Shown: one piece after another, positions 58,119-64,000 of the stretch | Layout of the letters: each line of letters opens with the position of its first letter | Position numbering within the stretch: position 1 is the first letter of the stretch | Source of the DNA: Terasakiella brassicae | GTDB taxonomy: Bacteria; Pseudomonadota; Alphaproteobacteria; Rhodospirillales; Terasakiellaceae | Direction: 5' to 3' | DNA: 64,000 bases | Assembly: GCF_014641495.1 (NCBI RefSeq) | Contig: NZ_BMHV01000004.1 | Coordinates: 157,056-221,055, forward strand | Notes under the pieces: generated by a model | Seen by the model: the letters and a program-made list of their open reading frames with translations, nothing else | Database searches by the model: none | What the model was told of the DNA's origin: nothing | Made by a program: the position numbers and the translations under genes

Positions 58119-59183
58119 TTATCTTTCCTCCCGATAGAGTGCGCCGGATTTTGTATTGAGAAAGGCATCCAGTGAAATATCTTCCTGTTTGAGGAAACCC
58201 GTTTGGGGCAGGGTACCGTCTCTGACCATTTCGATAACCGCGCAGACCGATGCGGTGGTTGTCCAGGCGATGGCACGGCGCATGTCGTGGTAAATTGGTT
58301 TTGGGTAGTACGTGCGTACAAATTCCCGCCTTTGCAAATGTCCGGCGATTTCCCCTTCAACGGAGGCATGAATGACAACCATATCATCATCGACACGCGG
58401 TTTGGCGTTGGTGAGGATTGTGCCGGCTTCTTCGCGTCTTTCCCGCATGAGCAATTCATGGAAGAAGAAGTTCATCAACTGGGCATGTCCGGGATAGCGA
58501 ATGGTTTTATAATCAAGATTTTCCACCCGTCCTTTAAACGTTTCACACATGGTGCCCAAGCCGCCCGATGTGGTGAAAGCTTCGTATTTGCGCCCATTCA
58601 CGTGCAGGGTCTCGATCCATTCCATTGGGGAAACCCATTTATGTTGGCCTTCTTCGATGACTTCGCAGTCATTCAGATATTCGTTGACCACCCCTTCAGG
58701 AGACCAATTGAATGCGTAGCCCAAAAGCCCCGTCGGGTGTTGAGGCAGCGCCCCGACCCGCATGCGAATGGCGCGCACCCGGTCAAACGGGGTGCTGAGG
58801 TGGCTTGCGACAATGGAAATGAAACCCGGTGCAAGGCCACACTGTGGGGCCATTAAACGCTTACCGGTTTGGCTGAGCTCTCGCACTTTCTTTGTGACGT
58901 GTACATCTTCGGTCAGATCGAAATAATGTAAATTCAGATCATGGGCGATTTGAGCAACCAATGGATTGAGGGCATAAGGAAGGGCAGAAAGCACCCCGTC
59001 AAAACTTTTGAGTTCCTTCTTTAACTGTTCTGCGCTGCTCAGGTCTGTTTCAATAGTAGGGTAGGGAAGTTCCTGGCGGGGCGTAAATTGGTCGAAACCG
59101 ACAACGTGAAATCCGGCCTGTTGCAATAAAATACCGGCCAATGTGCCAACGTTTCCAAGTCCCAATAAAGCAATCTTATGCAT
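58119..59183 (-). CDS. Saccharopine dehydrogenase-like protein (probable L-lysine 6-dehydrogenase)
   Basis: 354 residues. Rossmann start IALLGLGNVGTLAGILLQ, then the saccharopine-dehydrogenase features GVLSALPYALNPLVAQIA, APQCGLAPGFISIVAS and TTSGGLGTMCETFKG. At this length and with an ALDH7 partner it fits L-lysine 6-dehydrogenase, which gives 2-aminoadipate-6-semialdehyde, better than true saccharopine dehydrogenase. GAGGAGG precedes the ATG. It heads the operon. Confidence 0.85.
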   Translation of the reverse strand: MHKIALLGLGNVGTLAGILLQQAGFHVVGFDQFTPRQELPYPTIETDLSSAEQLKKELKSFDGVLSALPYALNPLVAQIAHDLNLHYFDLTEDVHVTKKVRELSQTGKRLMAPQCGLAPGFISIVASHLSTPFDRVRAIRMRVGALPQHPTGLLGYAFNWSPEGVVNEYLNDCEVIEEGQHKWVSPMEWIETLHVNGRKYEAFTTSGGLGTMCETFKGRVENLDYKTIRYPGHAQLMNFFFHELLMRERREEAGTILTNAKPRVDDDMVVIHASVEGEIAGHLQRREFVRTYYPKPIYHDMRRAIAWTTTASVCAVIEMVRDGTLPQTGFLKQEDISLDAFLNTKSGALYREER

Positions 59184-59281
59184 TGGTCATCCTCCTCACC
59201 CGTTTATCCTTTTGATATGGGGGGGTGGGAGGAAAGATTAAAGGGGCGGGAGTGGTCCGATTTCCGTTTTAAAGCAGAAAT

Positions 59282-59410
59282 AAAAATAACTTGATTTTAG
59301 TTATTTTTACCTTTTTTTATATTTGGGAATGCCGATAAAATAAGAACAAAAAAAAGGCCCATCCGTAGATGAGCCTGTATTAGTTTGGGAGGAAACGTAT
59401 AATCGTTTCC
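59282..59410. promoter_or_regulatory. Three hairpins upstream of the lysine operon and integrase
   Basis: In the 351-bp gap: AAAAATAACT/AGTTATTTTT (59282-59308); GGC-CATC/GATG-GCC with a nine-base T-tract on the minus strand (59349-59375, a terminator form); and GGAAACG/CGTTTCC (59391-59410). Read on the minus strand they precede the lysine operon start by 100-230 nt, so they could be a leader with an attenuator. Alternatively the terminator belonged to a gene displaced by the mobile region. Confidence 0.5.
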
Positions 59411-59463
59411 AGAAAATACAAAACCCTAATAAATACGCTATTTTGCTTGATTTTTTAGCATCA

Positions 59464-59497
59464 TGTGCCATTATTTTGTGCCATAGAATTGTGCCAT
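59464..59497. repeat. Three TGTGCCAT direct repeats, 13-bp period
   Basis: TGTGCCAT occurs at 59464, 59477 and 59490, exactly 13 bp apart, ending 37 bp before the integrase start. Regular spacing near one helical turn plus suggests a protein-binding array: integrase arm sites or an operator. Confidence 0.8.
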
Positions 59498-59534
59498 TTT
59501 GATTTTCCACAGTTCTCGGAAATATGGTGCGAAA

Positions 59535-61172
59535 ATGAAAAAAATATCGAATACTACGCAACGCGGTGGCAGATACCATTACAAGCTGACGATACCATCA
59601 GACGTCCGAGGCGATCTCCCTGAACATTATGAATATGATCATGGCAAAAAAGCCAAACTGAAACACCATGAACATGTTCGTTTCACATTGGGAACCAGCG
59701 ATCCCGCCATGGCTGACATCCTACAACAGTCCCATACCGCCAAATTAAAAGCCATGTTTCTTGCTGCCAGACCTCAACCGACCATCATTCGCACCATGGC
59801 TGCAATGGACGAACAGCGGCTCCTTGACCGTATCGTTAATGACATTCGATCCAAGCGTGCTGACCCACATCACAACCCCGCTCTTCTCATCATGGAAGCT
59901 GTCAAGAGCCATGGGGACACAATCGACCCTCGGTATCTTACAGAACTTCAACACAAGCTCTTGCTCGCAACGCATGCCGATTTAGCCAATCATACAAAGA
60001 CAGCCGCCCTACAGAATATCATTGCATCAAAACTTTCGCCTCGCGTTGATGATCCGTCCCAACTTGAAATATTGGCATCAACACTCTTAAACAATATCGG
60101 GGAACGTCCTCTTTACTTGACACAACCAACAGTCAAAGACGTGATAGACGATTTTTTGAACCCGGATAAAGGAAACCGGAAACGCAGCAACTATTCAACA
60201 TTATTGACCATCCTTGAAACGCACTATGCGGACCGTCCAATAGGCTCCATCGAACGAGATGACATCTATGACATTCGCCGGATCATTCGAAACCTTCCAT
60301 ACGGCTGGCATCGTAAAAAAACAAAATCGCCACAAGAACAGGCTGACGAGATAATAGAACTCAAAGAAGAAAACGAAGAAATTTTGGAGAAGGGTTTAGA
60401 GCCACAGCCGGTTCCGCAACTTCTGATGAACGATACAGCCGAAAAATACATCGGACACATCACCCAATTCTTCAACTGGACCATCGATGAATTTGGTAAG
60501 AAATACAACCTGTCGCACCCAGCCAACCGTATCCGTGGAAAAACCGAAGGGTCTAAACGAACGAATATGACCCCTGAGCAATTAACTGATCTGTTCACGG
60601 ACTGGGAACCAACCCGTCATAATAACTGGGGCTGGGCACCATTGTTAGCACTGTTTCATGGCATGCGGGGGAATGAGATTTTTTCCATGGAGACTGAATC
60701 TGTTTTCTTTGATTACGGTGATCTTTGGGTCATCCATCTTCCTCATACTAAAACCGACAGACCACGCTGGCTTCCGGTGCACCCTAAACTGATTGAATGG
60801 GGGTTCATCGATTATGTGAGTATGCGGAAAGTTGCCGGGGAAAAAATGGTGTTTGCAGATGTCCATACGACCAAAGCCAATAATTTCTATGTTGGCGATC
60901 CACAGAAGATGATGAAGGAGTGGATGGAGGAACGTGGCGTTTGGAATGAGAAACAGAAGTTCCATTCATATCGTCATACATACAAGTTTTACGCAAATAA
61001 TAATAAGAAAATTCGAGAAGTCGATTGGAAGACCGTCGCCGGTTGGGGGATGAAAAAAGATGCCGCAGCCAAATACGCAGATCAGATACCCCCCTCGACT
61101 TTAATTACCAGCCTCGCAGAACTTGAGTTCGGTATCGAACACCTTGTCAAACCAGCCAGTTATAAATCGTGA
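59535..61172 (+). CDS. Phage/island-type tyrosine integrase
   Basis: 545 residues from ATG 59535. N-terminal arm-binding-like segment (RGGRYHYKLTIPSDVRGDLP), a long helical middle with SAM-like core-binding part, and a catalytic C-terminus: FHGMRGNEIFSMETES (Arg I), HLPHTKTDRPRWLPVHP, HSYRHTYKFYANN (His and Arg II), and a Tyr in AAAKYADQIP as probable nucleophile. It would insert the element at a chromosomal site; no tRNA target is visible. Confidence 0.9.
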   Translation: MKKISNTTQRGGRYHYKLTIPSDVRGDLPEHYEYDHGKKAKLKHHEHVRFTLGTSDPAMADILQQSHTAKLKAMFLAARPQPTIIRTMAAMDEQRLLDRIVNDIRSKRADPHHNPALLIMEAVKSHGDTIDPRYLTELQHKLLLATHADLANHTKTAALQNIIASKLSPRVDDPSQLEILASTLLNNIGERPLYLTQPTVKDVIDDFLNPDKGNRKRSNYSTLLTILETHYADRPIGSIERDDIYDIRRIIRNLPYGWHRKKTKSPQEQADEIIELKEENEEILEKGLEPQPVPQLLMNDTAEKYIGHITQFFNWTIDEFGKKYNLSHPANRIRGKTEGSKRTNMTPEQLTDLFTDWEPTRHNNWGWAPLLALFHGMRGNEIFSMETESVFFDYGDLWVIHLPHTKTDRPRWLPVHPKLIEWGFIDYVSMRKVAGEKMVFADVHTTKANNFYVGDPQKMMKEWMEERGVWNEKQKFHSYRHTYKFYANNNKKIREVDWKTVAGWGMKKDAAAKYADQIPPSTLITSLAELEFGIEHLVKPASYKS

Positions 61173-61258
61173 ACCACCGTTGAATATTTATATAAAATAG
61201 TTCAGTTCAGAATTCGTATTCATCATCATATTCCAAAGATTTAGATCATTACTTCCGG

Positions 61259-61609
61259 GTGCTGCTGAATATTATCAAACTCATCACTGGTCAGCATGCT
61301 TCATTGTCAGATGATTTTGACATTGCGAAGCACGTAGGAATACTCCGCTCAAACCTATCCGAAGCTGAACTAGGACTAATATATTTCAAGTCGTTGACGA
61401 GAGATGGTATGGCCCTGAAAGCAGAGTGTGAGCGGATTTCGATATTCAAAGATTTACGTTCAACATCGTTAATCCGAGAAGAAAGCATTACACAGTTTAA
61501 GCGTTGGGCTTTTGAAGGTAATGATAATTTGATTTCGTTATATACAAAGATTACGTCAGAAGGCCGCCAAGAAGAAGCCCCCTATATAGAAGACAATCTG
61601 AAATCTTAG
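61259..61609 (+). CDS. Short protein resembling the C-terminal part of putative AbiC
   Basis: 116 residues from a GTG. ILRSNLSEAELGLIYFKSLT and ERISIFKDL recall the conserved C-terminal block of the putAbiC phage abortive-infection family (YxxLLRxQLSxxELxLLFYNxLS). The two membrane helices found at the N-terminus of that family are absent here, so the gene is a fragment or a stand-alone domain. The start has only a weak ribosome site. The likeness is from memory and unverified. Confidence 0.5.
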   Translation: MLLNIIKLITGQHASLSDDFDIAKHVGILRSNLSEAELGLIYFKSLTRDGMALKAECERISIFKDLRSTSLIREESITQFKRWAFEGNDNLISLYTKITSEGRQEEAPYIEDNLKS

Positions 61610-61647
61610 CTGCTGATAAATACCGCCATCAACTGATGGAGGTTCCC

Positions 61648-62079
61648 ATGCGACTGTGCGATTTTGCTATTTCAAATACCCCGTATCAATGTGCCGATTT
61701 TTTATACACCGTGCCAGTGAAGGTTCGTGGCAACACTATGCCCACGGCAGGTGATCTGGTTATTGACCAGATGAAGATGACTATCGAAGGCCATGTGCTG
61801 GGTAATGCGACCTTCGAACATTGCTATAAGAACCTTGATGGTGGCATGCAATCGGCATTTATCCATGGCTGTGGTGTGATTGCGGTTTTTGGGAAGACCC
61901 TGACTGATGCACTGGAGCGTATTGGGCAAAACCCTCTCGTTTCAGTTCGTTGCACGGATTTCGTTGACATCCTGCTGGATGTCGAAATTATGCTGGATGG
62001 TAATGTCATTGCCGTTGATTTGGAAACGGCGGAAATTTCATCAACCGATCATGGTGCAGATTGGAATTTGTCCGTATGA
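61648..62079 (+). CDS. Hypothetical protein, first of an overlapping pair
   Basis: 143 residues from ATG 61648, after GGAGG at ideal distance; an ATG at 61636 is less likely. No signal peptide or membrane helix. The composition suggests an all-beta fold (GDLVIDQMKMTIEGHVLG, VEIMLDGNVIAVDLE) with three Cys. Its stop overlaps the start of the next gene (ATGA). I do not recognise a family. Confidence 0.6.
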   Translation: MRLCDFAISNTPYQCADFLYTVPVKVRGNTMPTAGDLVIDQMKMTIEGHVLGNATFEHCYKNLDGGMQSAFIHGCGVIAVFGKTLTDALERIGQNPLVSVRCTDFVDILLDVEIMLDGNVIAVDLETAEISSTDHGADWNLSV

Positions 62080-62453
62080 TGACCAAGCAGATTTACATCA
62101 TCCCGGTATCCATCACTGGGACACTTCCACCCCGATACATGCCTGATGCATTTGCACAGCCCGGTATGAGTATTGATAGTTATAAGGTTGAGTTTCTCGA
62201 CATCAGCGTCCAGCAACGCTATAACGGGCCGTATCGCGTTGCGGCGACGGGGAATGTGATGATCGTATCGTCAAGCCCGGAAGATGCCGTTAACAGCGTC
62301 ATAGACGCTGCATGGTGTAAACTGACAGATACGGGTGTTAACGCCATTCTCGACGGTGTTAACGTTAACATCACAGGGGATGACATCCTCAGTGTTAACA
62401 TTGTTAACAATTCTATGCAGGTTATTCCCATTCCGCTATGTAAATCCGATTGA
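62076..62453 (+). CDS. Hypothetical protein with Val-Asn repeats
   Basis: 125 residues from ATG 62076 (or 124 from 62079), coupled to the gene before it by a four-base overlap. Predicted beta-rich (YIIPVSITGTLPPRYMPD, YRVAATGNVMIVSSSP). The C-terminal third has six Val-Asn dipeptides (GVNAILDGVNVNI, SVNIVNN), each coded as GTTAAC, so the DNA carries six identical palindromes in 120 bp. No family recognised. Confidence 0.6.
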   Translation: MMTKQIYIIPVSITGTLPPRYMPDAFAQPGMSIDSYKVEFLDISVQQRYNGPYRVAATGNVMIVSSSPEDAVNSVIDAAWCKLTDTGVNAILDGVNVNITGDDILSVNIVNNSMQVIPIPLCKSD

Positions 62454-62521
62454 CATAATTCATCATGGTAGATCGTCATTGATAAATATCTCTGTATAAT
62501 AATTTTAATGGAGATGAAGTT

Positions 62522-62800
62522 ATGATTATCGCAGACACCGATTTGCCGCTTTATATGGTGATCCAAAAATTTCTGGTCGCCAATAATTTGATCCGTAGTT
62601 GGTCGGACCTAACTGCACAGGTCCAACGTTCCCGAACGTATTTTTCGACGCTACGGCGAACCAAAAGTAATCCCAGTGGCGAAGTTTGGGTCGCCATGCA
62701 GAACTTCCTGTCAGAATTGACTAAAAATTGTCGCAATGAAACGCTTAAGCGTTGGTTGCGGCATTACATTCGTCAAATCGAGATGGAGATTGGACAATGA
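62522..62800 (+). CDS. Small HTH-like protein (DUF6626-like)
   Basis: 92 residues after a GGAGATGAAG ribosome site. The layout LIRSWSDLTAQVQRSRTYFS followed by TLRRTKSNPSGEVWVAM resembles small alphaproteobacterial HTH-like proteins of the DUF6626 type, with a basic C-terminus. It overlaps the next gene by four bases. Assignment from memory, moderate. Confidence 0.55.
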   Translation: MIIADTDLPLYMVIQKFLVANNLIRSWSDLTAQVQRSRTYFSTLRRTKSNPSGEVWVAMQNFLSELTKNCRNETLKRWLRHYIRQIEMEIGQ

Positions 62801-63096
62801 TTTCTATTGATGATTATGTTTCCCTAGAAAAACCGACACATGCCGACTATGAACATTGCCTTGGCATTGATTTAACGGGTGAACAACTGGATCGATTGGT
62901 TGAATTGCTGCCGCGAATGCATCCGGTATCAATTTCAACGTTACTTCACACAAAAGACTTGGATCGGTTCTGCCGAGATATGCTCGCTATATGGCAAGAT
63001 TATGTGAATATTGAAATTTGGTCGAATTCGTCCGACGATCTGCTTTATTTGGTCTATGATCTCGATGTCAAAATAGACTTCTTGAAATCAGAATAA
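62797..63096 (+). CDS. Hypothetical acidic small protein
   Basis: 99 residues from ATG 62797, coupled by ATGA overlap to the HTH-like gene. Acidic overall (SNSSDDLLYLVYDLDVKIDF). A basic HTH-like protein translated with an acidic partner is compatible with, but does not prove, a regulator-antagonist or toxin-antitoxin pair. No family recognised. A 6-bp hairpin (ATGTCC/GGACAT) starts at the stop codon. Confidence 0.55.
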   Translation: MISIDDYVSLEKPTHADYEHCLGIDLTGEQLDRLVELLPRMHPVSISTLLHTKDLDRFCRDMLAIWQDYVNIEIWSNSSDDLLYLVYDLDVKIDFLKSE

Positions 63097-63231
63097 TGTC
63101 CGCTAAGAGGACATATAATAGTCAACCGCCAAACGCAGTCGCGTTCGTCGGAAAATTAACTTAACCCCTTGGCATTCGCCTGCGGGGTTTACGTTAATTT
63201 TGTTTTTCATTTGGGTCTGAGGACCAAATGA
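63096..63231. repeat. Run of four hairpins after the small-gene pair
   Basis: In 136 bp: ATGTCC/GGACAT (63096-63114), AACGC/GCGTT (63132-63145), AAAATTAAC plus ACCCC pairing with GGGGT plus GTTAATTTT (63152-63201, followed by GTTTTTC and able to act as a terminator), and CATTTGG/CCAAATG (63209-63231). No coding sequence overlaps them. Confidence 0.65.
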
Positions 63232-63238
63232 TTTTATC

Positions 63239-63328
63239 ACCTGCAATAGACCAGATATACCTTCATCCCCCCTGTCCCGTGAAAAAAATAATCGCGAGAC
63301 AAGGGGAGATGAAGGTATGACCTGCAAT
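63239..63328. repeat. Long hairpin flanked by 9-bp direct repeats (MITE-like)
   Basis: Arms 63257-63279 and 63295-63318 pair over about 22 bases with G-U and one bulge (shared core ATACCTTCATC). The hairpin is flanked by identical ACCTGCAAT at 63239-63247 and 63320-63328. A stem between short direct repeats is the form of a tiny non-autonomous insertion, though a functional RNA hairpin is also possible. Confidence 0.6.
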
Positions 63329-63867
63329 GAGCCGTCATAACACCCCAACCAATCGACTTGTTGCTAGAAATAACAACGGGTAGGCGGTCAGCCGCTTACA
63401 CTACCACAATACATCGAACATCCGTGCCGAAGCACCTGACGGTCGTTCAGACTGACCTTGGTTGGAAGCCAATGTGAACGTGCTGGTTGTAATCTTTTTC
63501 ACAGTGCCAGCATCTTTTTTGAACCTAAGAGAAAATTTAATAAAATGCCTGAGTTCTACACAGCGGCAACACCGCCGTGGCCCCTTTTTTTATGCTGGTG
63601 GGAACCGCTAATTTAGTCGATCTGCCAGTCGCTCCGAGGCTTGGAGCTTACGCCGCCGGTCATGTGTCCCGGTATCGCCAATTTAGGTGTGACAAGAGCC
63701 TCTTTGTATGTCGTATGGTTTTATTTAGCACAGGCCATCAGTTGCATGTCCCAGCCACCATATTTGCCTTCTAAATCAGGGCATACTGAATCGTCAATTA
63801 ATTTATTCCTAACAATGTTCTTGTTTTGGATTCGATGCCGAAATCGCAATAATCGCGGAGTAGCAAC

Positions 63868-63976
63868 CATGCGATGAGAGTGGTAACATGGCCGTAATAG
63901 CGGTTGGTCACGCTCCGATGGTAAGCTCGAAGTCTGTGAAAGCAGCTTCATAAAGGCCATAAAAAGGAACGTGACC
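63868..63976 (+). ncRNA. Structured leader of IS110-type gene; candidate bridge RNA region
   Basis: Directly before the transposase ATG: GGTCACGCTCC (63906-63916) can pair with GGAACGTGACC (63966-63976), which includes the ribosome site; ATGGCC (63888-63893) can pair with GGCCAT (63955-63960), a pairing that excludes the first; and a bulged hairpin GAAG-CTG/CAG-CTTC lies inside both (63929-63949). IS110-family elements carry a bridge RNA in the non-coding end before the recombinase gene. Limits of an RNA cannot be fixed by eye. Confidence 0.4.
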
Positions 63977-64000
63977 ATGAGACATTATATCGGACTGGAC
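63977..64000 (+). CDS. IS110-family transposase, first eight codons
   Basis: ATG after AAGGA, then codons for MRHYIGLD, the typical start of IS110-family DEDD recombinases (M-x-x-Y-I/V-G-L-D, the Asp being the first catalytic residue). The window ends here, so the call rests on eight residues plus the structured upstream region. Confidence 0.55.

Larger units (their letters stand above)
63097..63976. other. 880-bp gene-free stretch of the mobile region
   Basis: No ORF with a believable ribosome site and composition. It contains the hairpin run and the MITE-like hairpin (63096-63328), further GGTCAG/CTGACC and GCTGG/CCAGC complementary stretches around 63385-63510, a short hairpin before CCCCTTTTTTT (63563-63591), and the structured leader of the IS110 gene near the edge. 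Confidence 0.6.
59464..64000. mobile_element. Putative integrated element (right end beyond window)
   Basis: From the integrase repeats to the edge the gene content changes: a tyrosine integrase, short unknown plus-strand genes with overlaps, a ~0.9 kb non-coding stretch and an IS110-type gene. No attachment-site duplication or tRNA was found; the left limit is placed at the repeats for convenience. Confidence 0.45.

Noticed and set aside
59184..59534. tRNA or tmRNA attachment site for the integrase
   Set aside because: No cloverleaf, no CCA-end pattern and no T-loop consensus; the stems seen do not form a tRNA.
63097..63976. Retron or CRISPR-type array in the hairpin-rich stretch
   Set aside because: No reverse transcriptase gene is present and the hairpins differ in sequence and spacing, with no repeated unit and spacers.

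Overview
The window looks like a chromosomal segment of an alphaproteobacterium, most likely a marine Rhodospirillales of moderate GC (Terasakiella or another Thalassospiraceae-like lineage). This rests on protein style and gene order, for example bolA / J-domain / cobS / cobT / phytase-like esterase / rpmB, xerD next to aroK-aroB, and a GAAC-N7-GAAC SOS box before recA. No rRNA or tRNA gene and no CRISPR array was found. The genus is inference.

Layout. (1) 1-5.7 kb, accessory: on the minus strand a DUF6471 protein, a C5-cytosine DNA methyltransferase and a MORC/MutL-like GHKL ATPase that runs off the left edge, together resembling the Dcm-GHKL restriction-modification systems; then an IS1595-type transposase, a lipoprotein and a coiled-coil/winged-helix protein. 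(2) 5.7-12.9 kb, core: recA with an SOS box, alaS with a structured leader, an NnrU-like membrane protein, a divergent AraC regulator/MFS pair, and a DUF1127 protein. (3) 13-17.2 kb: MoxR-type ATPase, MscS channel, a 45-residue GNAT remnant, a VWA (CoxE-like) protein and a BLUF photoreceptor. (4) 17.2-39.8 kb, mostly housekeeping: der-bamB-yfgM-like on the minus strand, a Sel1 protein, pyrD, accA, a diguanylate cyclase, a malyl-CoA-lyase-like enzyme, xerD, two envelope proteins, aroK-aroB, a CorC/CNNM protein, a CBS protein, DUF2889, RHH, BolA, XRE and J-domain proteins, cobS-cobT, a phytase-like esterase and rpmB. (5) 40-48.2 kb: an SMR exporter, a PHA synthase with a changed lipase box and two palindromes upstream, and two non-homologous NADP-isocitrate dehydrogenases (dimeric and monomeric) placed head to head. 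(6) 48.2-59.2 kb: a five-gene LIV/urea-type ABC importer, divergent from an ScfR-type acyl-CoA regulator, then a SLOG protein, PhnA with a tiny Cys-rich ORF, and a two-gene lysine-degradation operon (lysine 6-dehydrogenase-like plus antiquitin-like ALDH). (7) 59.3-64 kb, mobile: a tyrosine integrase preceded by three TGTGCCAT repeats at exact 13-bp spacing, a short AbiC-like fragment, two pairs of overlapping unknown genes, about 0.9 kb of gene-free DNA full of hairpins, and the first eight codons of an IS110-type transposase cut by the right edge.

The most interesting signals are at the two ends: the partly visible Dcm/GHKL system on the left, and on the right the structured leader of the IS110 element (a candidate bridge RNA), a 62-nt hairpin between 9-bp direct repeats, and the unknown gene pairs, one carrying six in-frame GTTAAC palindromes. 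In the core, the head-to-head IDH isozymes and the PHA synthase promoter palindromes stand out. All family names come from motif recognition by eye; no database search was run.
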